Source of the DNA: Epiperipatus broadwayi
Taxonomy: Eukaryota > Onychophora > Udeonychophora > Euonychophora > Peripatidae
NCBI GenBank assembly: GCA_028023455.1
Contig: JAQFVV010006641.1
Span: 186,001-250,000 of the forward strand
Direction of reading: 5' to 3'
Length of the DNA stretch: 64,000 bases
Under the pieces are notes generated by a model. That model made no database searches. It saw only the letters and a program-made list of their open reading frames with translations, and had not been told where the DNA came from. Positions within the stretch are counted from its first letter, which is position 1. Each line of letters begins with the position of its first letter. Shown here piece after piece: positions 53,589 to 64,000 of this stretch. A program made the translations under genes and the position numbers.

Positions 53589-55380
53589 AAAGAGCAAGGC
53601 ACTTAGGGGAGATCCTTGTCAGATGGATTGACTCGGTCTGAAGGCTGGTGATTATTTTCACATTCAATGTGATGTGAATTTCATGACTGAGTAGCAGATT
53701 GGCTATTATATATAGTAGGGATGGAGGCATTGTTGTTTTTTTAGCACGTCTAATAATTTGGCTATAGGCACTGAGTCAAAAGCTGCCTCAATGTCTAGTT
53801 GAACAATAATTGGTGCATATTTCTTTCTTTTTTTTACTAGCACCCTGGCCAATGGATGATCCTTTTTTGGCATATTGTGCTGATGATAACCAGGGAGTAC
53901 GTGTTGTTCTATTTTTTTCCCTTTATCACTCTTTGAAGAATTTTTATTCCTAAAGGTCACATTGAAATTGGTTGTAGATTAGATAAAGATGATATTGCTG
54001 TTGGTTTTTTGTTAAATGGAACCATTGCAATTGGATATAGACTTTGTATGTTGTAATTTTTTTGGGGATATGTAATTGGCTAGATCACACAGGTATTTTG
54101 CTGTGAAGTGACTAAGATGTTTGAACACAAATTTGGGAATCCTTGTGGTCCTGGGTGACATGGGTTTGTTATTGTTGCAAGTTGAAATACAATGTCAGTT
54201 GTTGTTATTGGTGTGTCTGTTTCAGGGTCTCCAAATTTGTCTTCATTTGGTATGTACACTCTGTTTTTGCAGTTTTTTTTTTTAAAATGTTGATATATTG
54301 GGTTTATCATGTTACGTCCAGCTGTTATAGAGCCATCTATTTCAAGTGCCATAGGCACTCTGATGGTGGATGGGTATCCCATTGTCCACCGTATGTATGC
54401 TCTGGTCCAAGTATGTTGTCGTGTAAAGCATTTTTTTCTTTTTTATTGCTACATATTGCTTTAGTGTATTGCATGTATTGTTGTACATTTCTGTACATTT
54501 TTTAATTTGTGTTTGATTATCTGTAGTTGGTCTGGAAATGGTTATTCTTTTGTGTAGTTCATCTGCCTAAGGTAATAATCTGGTGGGGGGTGTTGAATTG
54601 CAAGCAATATGATTGACGTTGAAAGAAAGTATATTGGTGAATGCTATATACTTTTGTACTGGATCGAGTGACAGGTTTTGAAGTTTTTGGAGGACTATGT
54701 ATGTTTCTGAATATAAGAATTCCTTTGTTTGTGCTGGAAGAAGTATTTACATAGTCTTTTGGAGGGCTATTGTTGTATTCTGTATTTTTGTTAGATCGAG
54801 GGTGATGAACTGGGCAGCATGATCTGAGATTATAGATGGACAGCGTTCAAGATTAAAATAATGATATAACATTGGTGACTAGAAACACAAATCAATAAGT
54901 GACTTATATCTATTGTTATTAAAAGATATTGAGTTTGATGGGAGAAAACCTTCAGCACTCATAAGTGGGATTGTAATTTGATGGATCCATTTGGTGACAA
55001 AATTTTGGTAGGTCATGTTGAAATCTCCCAGGAGTATTATGGGATTTGGTCTTGTTGTAAGCATTGAATTTATTGTTGCTATTATTCTGGAGATGATGAC
55101 AGGGCCTGGTGGTATATATACAAATACTAGGTATAGTGTGATATTTTTATGATGGAGTATTAATATGATAAGATTAGAGTCAATATATATAATTTTAAAA
55201 GAATAAAAAGGGCAGACACAAAAACCTTGGCTGACTAAATATTTTGATGGATGAATTTGAGAGCGGCTGTATATTTTTGTTTCCCATAGCCCCAGTATGT
55301 GTGTTTGTGTTGTATGTAACCGTTTTTTGAGATCAAAAAGTTTTTTGGTGGCATTTAAGCCTCTAATGTTGAGAGATCAA
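52403..55380 (-). pseudogene. Tx1/L1-like ORF2: endonuclease plus reverse transcriptase, broken
   Basis: From right to left: LNIRGLN (55370) and GLWETK (endonuclease Asn and Glu motifs), VYIPPGP, then ILLGDFNMTYQN (55010) of the APE domain. An RT entry block NLQPISM lies near 54000, followed by IIVQLDIEAAFDSVPI (motif A, about 53770-53815). Motif B is visible only across a TGA (53619-53621), followed by QGSPLSALLFT and then a (TA)n expansion at 53559-53586. Motif C is degenerate (AYMVDVTVFLPS). KININKTAAW and KPSAFLGFPF follow. The post-RT part reads SYLSIYAKVALFNQLIITKI and SNGLGLHTI, and the end is CGLCHTEEETQDHFLHSC (Cys-His motif). There are numerous stops and shifts. The enzyme would nick DNA and copy the element RNA. 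Confidence 0.7.
53559..53586. repeat. (TA)n expansion inside the LINE RT
   Basis: A TA run of about 28 bases lies directly after RT motif B of the Tx1/L1-like LINE. The flanking RT sequence continues on both sides. Confidence 0.9.
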
Positions 55381-55456
55381 ATTTTATCTTCATATTTTTA
55401 GGATAATTTTTTAACAGGGTATAGATTTGTATTTATTATTAATACTAAATTTTTGT

Positions 55457-57041
55457 TTATATTGCAGTAGATGGATGCTGATACATATTTAAGACATTGT
55501 TGGGTTTATTATCAGTTTTTTTTTTTTCATTTAATATTGGTTCAGACTCTATACAGGCAATTTGTGATGAAACTGAACAGGTGTCCATTTGTTGTTGGCT
55601 TACATCCATTTCTATTTCATCATTTTCTAAGTTGTATATGTCTGATGAGTTGTGCTTTTGGTCTGTTTTTTTTTGCCTTTTTGGATTCGTGGTTTTTAGG
55701 TGGTCTACCTGGCTATCTTTTTCTTTCTGGGTATTCTCTTGAATAGGTGGAAGAGGGGTTTCTATTGCATCCATTATGTTTGATGCAGTTTTGTTTATAA
55801 TTGTAGTTTTTTTATTGGTATCTTTATATTATGTGGATTTATATTTTCATTATATAGCTGTGTGTGTTTATTTTCTGCTTGTTTATTTTTACTTGGTACA
55901 CCTTTTGTTTTATTGAGATACTGATCCTGTGATGTAATTGCTGTATTTTGTGTTGTGGTTTCTTTCAAGTTATTTTCGTTTGAATCTTGGGTGACTGTGT
56001 TAGTTTTTGTGTATTAATTTTTTGGTTGGTTTTTGGGATAAGCAATTCTGCTCCATTATCATTTTTGTTTGTGGGTGTTTGAATATGTTTTTTTCCAGTT
56101 TCTATTATTGGGTTGCCAATGGATGTAGTGTTATTATAAATTTTATTTTCATCATCACTGGGTAGTTCTGGGGAGAGGATTTTAGTTTGTTCACAGTGAT
56201 TGCTTTTTGTGTTATTGCCCTGAGTTGCTAGGTGTCCTCTCTGTCCACAGCCAAAACAATGTGGCTTTAGACCTCTTATGTGAAGAGAGAGTGTCACTTC
56301 TTGATCTGTAAACTGTGTTGGAATCATTGAGGCATCTACGTTTTATGTAGTTTTATTTTAAATTCAAAACAATTACTACATATCGGTATAGGTGTGTCTT
56401 TTAAATATATAGGCTGTAGGGCAATTACTTTTCCAAACGGGTTTATCATTATTTGAAAGTATTGTACATTGTATTTAAGACAAGTATTTTTAAGCACTCC
56501 AGTAATTATATTTTTCCGGTTTTCATCTATAACTACGAGTGCTTAATTATCAAGTGCTAAAATAGTGGGTTGAAAACGTTCTTTTTGCTGCTGAGTATAA
56601 AAACCAATGGTTATATATTGGGAATTTGGATGGTCAGTGATACAAGAGATTGTTCCTCATAATGCATTTTGTGTGATTGCTTCATATAATAAAGCTTTTG
56701 GGAAACAATATAATGAGCATTGATTATCTGTTACTGTGAGTACTAACGATGTTGGTGAAAAAACTGCAAAATGTTTCAAATAACATACGAGGCACCATAT
56801 TACTGAAATGGTCCATCACATTTTCAAGCATTTCTTTTGTCCAGATTGCGGCTGGGGGTTGATTTTCTTCTCGAAGGTTTAGATCAAGATTTTTTACATC
56901 ATTTGTGTTTGTTCTACAGAAAGGTGGTATTTGGGTTGGTGCTGTAGTATTGCTATTACTTTTAAGTACATTTGCATACGAAATAGGTGATGATGAAACT
57001 AACGATGTTGTTAATTTCGTATTGGTGCTTAATTCGCTCAC
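55457..57041 (-). pseudogene. Tx1/L1-like ORF1 with CCHC zinc knuckle, broken
   Basis: It starts MSELSTNTKLTTSLVSSSPI and ISYANVL (57041-56950), typical of the Ser/Thr-rich leader of LINE ORF1 proteins. The middle part (56330-56720) is broken by stops but reads HPNSQYITIGFYTQQQKERF and NPFGKVIALQPIYLKDTPIP across joined frames. A zinc knuckle CFGCGQRGHLATQGNN follows at about 56220-56275; the fourth ligand (Cys) is missing. The rest (56220-55457) is hydrophilic and Asn/Lys/Thr-rich. ORF1 proteins of this class bind the element RNA. Frames at 56724-57041, 55965-56327 and 55457-55774 are the largest open pieces. Confidence 0.65.
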
Positions 57042-57284
57042 ACTTGACTGGCAGTAGCCATGATTTATTCTGGCTCAAGGCAGTATTTTTTTGTAAAAAA
57101 AATAAAAGATATGAAAACACACCGATATTTTTCAAAAAACACTATTAATCTATTATATGATTTGATTTTTCCTGTATTATGTTTGTTTTGCGAATAACAA
57201 GTTGGAACAAAAGAAAAAAATAAATACTTACATCGGAGAACTTAAGGATTGCTTCTTACCTCAGCAGAGATTTGCTGCAGGATC

Positions 57285-57571
<287 letters not shown>

Positions 57572-60302
57572 GGGCATCTGGATGTTCTCTATACAATTAT
57601 TGGATGGTGCAAAGGTAAATATTACTTTAAAAAGCACCTACATTTCTTTATTATATAGATTTATTAGAAAACCAGTACTGTCATAGTAACTGAGAGCCCA
57701 GAGCATTGACAATGATCACTATTGATATAATTATCCTGATATTTTTGGTATGCTTATTATTATAATTATTTCTCCATTTATATATGTGCATGTAGTTGAA
57801 ATAATGACAGATTTTACATTATATCCTAAACTTGTCATTGACTAGATAATGATTTTTCTGTTTTATAGTATAACTCTTTTGATTCCAAAAAAAAAAAGAA
57901 TAGTTGATGATACTCAATGATTTTTACTTATTATATAATTACTTATATTGTTTTCAGTATTGAATCTTTGTTCATGATAACTATTCAATTATTGGATAAT
58001 GATAATTTATATTACCTCTGTTATCCTCCTAGTGTTTTTATATGTCGAATAAATAAATAATAAATAACTAAAACATTGCTAAAAATATTTATTGCATATA
58101 TTTACAATGTAGTTGTTAACATAACAATGAGTATCTTAGAGAAATGACATTTCTCTTATTTATGAATCTAATATTTCTGTTATGTTGGCTTGAATTATGA
58201 AAGGTTCAATAATATTTGCCATAAATACCTTCCTGCTCTAAATTTAAAAATGCCTGAATAAATCATATACATGTGTTAATGGAAAAATATTGTCAAACTG
58301 TGAATTACTGTCCTGAAAGTGATATCTTATCCCAGTATCCCTTATTATTTTATTGCCTTTCAAAAGAATTTCAGTTTTATTGTCAGCTCCTCTATTTTAG
58401 TGTAAGCAAATAGATTTACTGATCTAGCTATATGTTTGTATTGTTTGTGCTATTATCTATTTGATTTCTCTATATTAGTCAGCTATGTTGTATTCTAAAA
58501 CTGACAAGAATATCTAGAATTTGAACAATATCATTATTAAGTGAATTCTTAGGATAATGTCACAACATATTCAGGTAGTTATAGTGATAGCCAGACAGTT
58601 TATATGTATATGATGACTAATAAACTATTTTTGAAACTTCAATAAATTGTAAGATGAAAACATTTGGTTTTACTTTTTGACTTGGAAAAACAACTTCTTG
58701 GGGGTTCCATAAATTTTTTTTTGTCTAACCTCCAAACCTATGATTTTAATTTAAAGAGTATCTTAGTGAAACTATGTTTTAAGTTAGTCTCAAATGTAAT
58801 TTATTTAATTGATTTAATTACGATAGAATCAAATGCTAATTTGTTTAATTGATTTAAGTAAATTTCGCTGAGACTGCTTGTCTTCTGATATTTGATAATG
58901 AAAAATGTGAAGGAATAAAAATCAATTACAAAAAAAGCAATCCAGGCAAAGAAATAAAAATTTTCATTACAATAAATATTTGTAAAGTAGCATTTTTTAT
59001 CAACTCTATGGAAGCTAACACTTTTATTGTACAATACAGCTCTTTAATCACTTAAACTTTTACAGATTAAACTTATTAGTAATGTAGAGTAAAATAAGTA
59101 ATAAAAAGAGAAATCTAAGAGTTGTAGACTTTTGAATCAATTTTTAGCTATCTAAAGGAAAAAAAATCAGTATGTTTGGTCTTTTGATGAAACTTGTATT
59201 CAGTCTATCAGTTTGTTATTTGAATGTCATATTAACTCTAGAATATTTAAATTATTTAACATTAGAAAATGTGCTTAGTGAAATCAAAACTCTAAAAACA
59301 ATTACAAGCCTATATAGGATACAATAAAAAGTAAAAAAAAGCAATAATAATAAAATCTCAAAATAAAGCATGTATGGATTGGAGCAAGTAGTAGAGTAGA
59401 AGGCTGTGGTATTAAAAATCTATGGCTCATGTCCTAACCTCCCACTTTTAATGTTTGAATTTTTTTGAAGTTCCAATCATGCAATAAACCGTTTGAGTAT
59501 TTTATTATTTCAAAAACAGTGCTTTTCTGGAAACAGCAAAGAAGATTTATCGACAAATAATGCAGTAAAATCAAAAAATTATAAATCATTAGATTTCACA
59601 GATATATGATTAAAATCAACTTGAAAAATAAACGGCAATCAATTAAAAGAAAACTGATGACTAGTAAAAATGCAATAAACTATTATGAAAAATTGATAAA
59701 AGTTAAAAAGTACGCACAACGAAGTGGCAAGATTTTGTTAAATATGTGGACATGAAAAATTGTATTTTTATTAAAAGTATGATTGATAATCTATTTAAGA
59801 AAAAAATATCCTTAAATAATAACTACTAGTTAAAAAATAAAAAGCCATTAAAAATTTAATGACAGTTCATGTAAAAAAATTACTTTCAAAAAGTGCTCAT
59901 TTATTAAATAAAAAAACAAAATCACATGAATAGAAAAAAAAAAAGACAACATTGTTTACCAAAACTACTTTTTAATGACTATTATATCATTTATCAACAC
60001 GAATAAAATATCAATAAATAGCAACAATAGAAAGAAGCGTCATTAATAACATAAAAAACTCTTAAGTCATAAAACAATTTATGCAATACAACAAAAGTAA
60101 ATAATTTGATTGGATGAAACAACATTATAAATAAATAAAATAAACAGTGATAAAAATCAGGAAGTAGTAAAAAAACAACATGTATATTAATGTAAAACTG
60201 TTGTGAGATGTTCAAATTATTATTATATACCAAAAAGTTCCTTCAAGATGTAAAATATTTGAATGTTTTTTTTTATTCATATATAGATTTAATTTATTTT
60301 GT

Positions 60303-60392
60303 CAGATATCTATCTAATCTGTTTGTTTGTCTATGTGTTTATCTATCTATCTCTGCCTGTTATCTTTCTATCTACGTATCTTTCTAAGAATC
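60303..60392. repeat. Degenerate (TATC)n tetranucleotide repeat
   Basis: Repeated TATCTATCTA, TGTTTGTTTGTCTA and TATCTTTCTATCTACG words over about 90 bases. Confidence 0.75.
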
Positions 60393-61049
60393 TTTTTCGT
60401 TTATACTTTTGTCATTCTGTCTATATGAACATAAGATATGGAGAAAAATATTGAGTTATTTTATACATGTAGGTTTAATTAAAAATAAGATATATTAATC
60501 TTTAAATCACATTCGTATCAAAATATAGTAAATTTGATTTTTATTAATCAAAGTGTAATAATTTGGTGTTCAGCCATACTAAACAATTAATAAAACTGCA
60601 TGCATAAGTGATTGTTAAATTGTCCAAATGATAGTACGCTTTCTGAAGATATACATAGATGAGGCATTTATAATACTACTGTGAATTGTTTAATTGAAGG
60701 ATCTTAAAACAAATTTTGCATGTATTTATAAAATTTTAATTATTGTTATTTCAAATAATCTCAGTTAAGTCATTGTGTGTTAAATATATGGTTAGAATAA
60801 ATGCAGTTTGAATGCAATAACATTATTCTTTTAAATATTTTTGTCTCAATGTCTGCATCCATTATTTTCAACCCATCCCTTGTTTTCATTAACACACACT
60901 GCTAAATTGGAAACTCATTAATTATTATTAAATTTGGCTTTCCACTCATGCCACCCCAATATGTGCATAATTTATAATTTTATATTATTAAATCAGATTA
61001 TAAATTAGTTATATTTAGAGTTATAAATTGTGATTATAATTTAGATAAC

Positions 61050-61540
61050 AATAGTTAGTATTAAATATTAAAGAACATTAATATAAAGTAGTAGTTATAG
61101 ATAAAGGTAATGCGACTTTTCTTAATTAATAAACTACCTATAGAATTAAGTAAACTCCCTCTTGATATCTTATAGGTGGAATGAATAGATAATTAAAATC
61201 AATGATAATCCTGAGATCTTATTATAATATTGTTATTATAGTTATTATTACCTATAATTTTATAAAAGTAGTAATAATAAAAAATAAATATACAATAAAA
61301 TGATAAACTTAAAGTTAATGATTATAAATGTTTTATTGTAGTTATTTAAAGACTATTGTTAGTTATGGGAATAGTTAGATACTTAATAAGGAGGAGTATC
61401 TTTGTATTCTTATGCCTTTAAACAAATACTTTCATATCTGTTTAATGATAAAGGATATGTGGTCTTGTTTAATAGGATAAGTAGGTCTCATAATTGCTAG
61501 TATAAATTAAACATAATTTAAAAATAATTAAGAATATAAA
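61050..61540 (-). repeat. Unclassified dispersed repeat R2
   Basis: Inverted, diverged copy of R1 at 33480-33960. Shared blocks include CTTAATAAGGAGGAGTATC, CCCTCTTGATAT and ATAATCCTGAGATC. It is non-coding. Confidence 0.65.
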
Positions 61541-62211
61541 ATTGTATTTAGATAAAATAAAAGCGTAACCTAATTTAAAGACTGGTTAGTTTTTTAGGGA
61601 TCATCCATGATACAAGTGTGTTGCCATTTCCTAATATTTAAAAGCTAAAAAAAAAAAAAAAAATCGTTCAATAAACCCTATTCATTTTTTTTTACTATAA
61701 TTTATTTTTATATACCTATAATGGAATGGAAGTTATTTGTGTGTTTTATATTATCTATTTTATTAAAATAGTTAAAATTGGAAGGACTAGAAATGCATAC
61801 AAATTGTGTATCCAGCTAAATTAAAGAAGGGCATTCCAAACGCAAATGATTGTAATATTGTTCAAACACTAATTAAAGATAGCACCAAAGAAATTTATAA
61901 AAAAATGAAGAAAACAAAAGATAAAATTATATGCACAGTTTTTACATGGTATTTATCTCTTTAAACGAAGCAAAACTCTCCATGCAGTTATAAGCAAACA
62001 TTAGAAATGGTGATCATGTAATATTTCTCTCTCTCTATTTTTTTTTTGGCATATAAAAAGGTATAACTCAGGTTCTACAGCTAATTGCTCTTATCTGGAT
62101 TTTTATTAATTATATAAATAGAATTCTTAAGAAAATCATATAATTTCAACTTATCCTATCAGTTATCTTCTTAAAATGACAACTGTTTTTTTATGTCTGT
62201 GATATAGTTCA

Positions 62212-62405
<194 letters not shown>

Positions 62406-62609
62406 CAATCACTGAAAAATGAGTATGGGCATTCCATCTTAAAAGAAAAGAAAAAGAAGATAGTAAAAAAAAAACTATTCTAAAAATGAGTTTGGCAAAT
62501 AACTAGACAAAACAATATGTGAGTCACAAATACATCTTCATATAGAATATGTTGGTTCAATTTTTTATTTACTTATTATTTTTATGATGTTGTGTTTTAA
62601 TTTCTTCAG

Positions 62610-62862
62610 AAAAATGTTTTCTTTCTAACACCATGTCTAATCGTAGCTCTCCAATGTATATTATTCTCTGTCCCATCTTGCCAAATGAAATTGTTCAAGA
62701 AATTATGCAATATTCAAGTATTAACATGACACATTGTTCACAATATTTTTATTCAATTACCAATCATTGGTCTTTTTTAATTTACTATACTGATGTGAAC
62801 ATCATTTCTGATAAATTTAAGTTGTATCCCAATTCTAGCATTGTAATTAATTACTCAGAACA
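62610..62862 (+). CDS. Possible exon of an unknown gene
   Basis: A frame stays open from a good splice-acceptor-like site (TTTAATTTCTTCAG ending at 62609) through ATG at 62633 to a TAA at 62864. A donor-like GTAAAG begins at 62863, overlapping the stop. The 77 codons from the ATG (MSNRSSPMYIILCPILPNEI onward, 62633-62866) are not low complexity and not from a known element here. I do not recognise the product. It could be a terminal exon, an internal exon or chance; no neighbouring exon is identified. Confidence 0.25.
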
Positions 62863-62944
62863 GTAAAGTGTGTGATTCAAAGTCATTTTATAAAAGGTAA
62901 TATAATTGAGTATTAAAACTAAACAATATAATTAATGTTAATAT

Positions 62945-63074
62945 TAGTATAGAAATAAATTTTAAATTATATATATCATTATTATCATCATCATCAACCA
63001 TTATCAATATAGTATAGAAATAAATTTTAAATTATATATATCATTATTATCATCATCATCAACCATTATCAATC
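62945..63074 (-). repeat. 65-bp tandem duplication across the RTE 3' junction
   Basis: Two near-identical 65-base units (62945-63009 and 63010-63074) each contain flanking DNA (TAGTATAGAAATAAATTTTA), a short TCATTATTATCATCATC run and the RTE terminus CAACCATTATCAA. The LINE body continues only from the second unit. Confidence 0.85.
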
Positions 63075-64000
63075 CACTGCCGGGTGAAGGTCTCTCCAAA
63101 TTCAATCCATCTTTTTCTATTTTTAGCTTCTCTACTTCACATCACCCCTGCACACTTTCTTATTTCACCCTATCATCTCACATGAGGTCTTTTTCTGAGT
63201 CTTTTATAATCTCTTGGAATCCAATTTAAAATTTCAATTGTCCATCTATTATCACCTCTTCTAGCAATATATCCAGCCCAAATCCACTTCAGTCTTTTAA
63301 TTTTCTCAATAAGGTCAGTAATACATATTTGTTCTCTTACCCATACATTGTGTTTTTGTTCTCTTCTTGTAACTCCCAACATGCATCTCTCCATACTTTT
63401 TTAGAGTAGTCTGAAGTATATGTATTGCTCTTGTATTACATGTCTAAATCTCAGATCTATAAGAAAGAACTGGCAAACACATTTATTAAAAACCTTTCTT
63501 TTCAAACACATAGGTATATTTTCTTTTAGTATCAAGTTATTTCTATCAAAAGCACTCCAATAAAGTTTAATTCTATGATTAATTTCATCCATCATGTTTC
63601 CATCTGTATTAATAATTTTACCAAGGTATTTGTAACTTTTAAATTCTTCTAACTCATCATAATCAATCTTTATTTTCATATTTTGAGAAAATCTATTAAT
63701 CAATACTTTAGTATTTTTAACATTTACCTTTAGTCCTACTTTCCTACTTACATCTGATAACTCCTGCAACATTTCCTGTAAATTGAAAGCATTATTTGCA
63801 AAAAAAAACAACTACATCACCTGCAAAATCTAAGTGAATTAAATAACCTCCATTTACTTTCACTCCTTTAGCTTCCCATTTTAAATTACAAAATACTTCT
63901 TGCAGCACTGCTGTAAAAAGTTTTGGAGATATAGAGTCACCCTGACTTACATCCTTTTCAATGTTGATTTTCCTTCCATCATTATGTAATCTAATTATTG
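63057..64000 (-). pseudogene. RTE LINE, 3' part (continues beyond the window)
   Basis: The minus-strand copy of the same RTE family runs off the right end of the window. Largest open pieces are 63173-63394 (ERCMLGVTRREQKHNVWVRE through WAGYIARR) and 63401-63811 (FANNAFNLQEMLQELSDVS through NIPMCLKRKVFNKC). The right edge covers the motif B to C region in broken form. Changes relative to the 30-kb copy are more frequent than in the 36.9-kb copy, so this appears older. The tail is a GAT/AAT run followed by (TA)n rather than a pure (AT)n. Confidence 0.8.

Larger units (their letters stand above)
57600..62200. other. AT-rich non-coding stretch
   Basis: No gene recognised. Short frames (58664-58852, 58801-59034, 59994-60233) show no domains. 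A degenerate (TATC)/(TTTG) run lies at 60303-60392, and the dispersed repeat R2 is listed separately. Confidence 0.5.

Noticed and set aside
54143-54505. 120-codon Cys/Phe/Tyr-rich plus frame
   Set aside because: Antisense to the Tx1/L1-like ORF2.

Overview
The window is eukaryotic, almost certainly from an AT-rich invertebrate animal genome. It holds no bacterial-style gene clusters and no host gene I can recognise. What can be read is a graveyard of retroelements in AT-rich non-coding DNA, with very many (TA)n, (AAT)n and (ATC)n microsatellites. The mix of Penelope-like elements (PLEs) with a GIY-YIG endonuclease, RTE-type LINEs, a Tx1/L1-like LINE and Gypsy-type LTR elements suits a mollusc, arachnid or cnidarian genome. 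I cannot place it more closely from sequence alone.

Layout. 1-5.5 kb: non-coding DNA with a foldback MITE-like repeat (3.0-3.55 kb) and microsatellite duplications and hairpins. 5.58-10.45 kb: two nearly identical PLE copies (PLE-1) joined head to head as a palindrome of about 4.8 kb with a 10-bp centre; the left copy keeps a 710-codon open frame and the right copy has a 1-nt frameshift. 10.45-20.6 kb: an older, decayed PLE (PLE-2), also inverted at its 5' side. It was invaded first by a (TA)n/PLE-1 terminus and then by a 7.1-kb LTR retrotransposon (LTR-A: 2.57-2.58 kb LTRs, gag-like remnant only) that sits in an (AAT)n tract. 20.84-24.26 kb: a third PLE family (PLE-3), again inverted head to head. 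24.27-27.95 kb: a decayed Gypsy-type element with gag and integrase remnants.

30-33.4 kb: a nearly full-length RTE LINE (minus strand) with one homopolymer frameshift. 36.4-36.8 kb: a short PLE-derived inverted structure. 36.87-38.2 kb: a 5'-truncated RTE copy whose (AT)n tail received a 2.2-kb candidate solo LTR (38.2-40.4 kb). 40.5-41.1 kb: a purine-rich tract. 41-46.9 kb: AT-rich DNA with nothing recognisable. 47.0-47.75 kb: a truncated PLE-3 piece. 51.8-57.06 kb: a decayed Tx1/L1-like LINE (minus strand) with an ORF1 zinc knuckle, an APE endonuclease and an RT that is broken by a stop and a (TA)n expansion inside motif B. 57.3-62.4 kb: microsatellites and plain DNA. 62.6 kb: one possible host exon. 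63.06-64 kb: the 3' half of another RTE copy that runs off the window.

The elements share two themes. In four places PLE termini face outward on both sides, and in three PLE-1-related termini an extra tail of about 50 bp is present on one side only. Many retroelement ends and insertion points lie in simple repeats, so microsatellites here act as insertion targets, as tails, or both. Almost every reading frame is broken; the left PLE-1 copy and the RTE at 30-33 kb are closest to intact.
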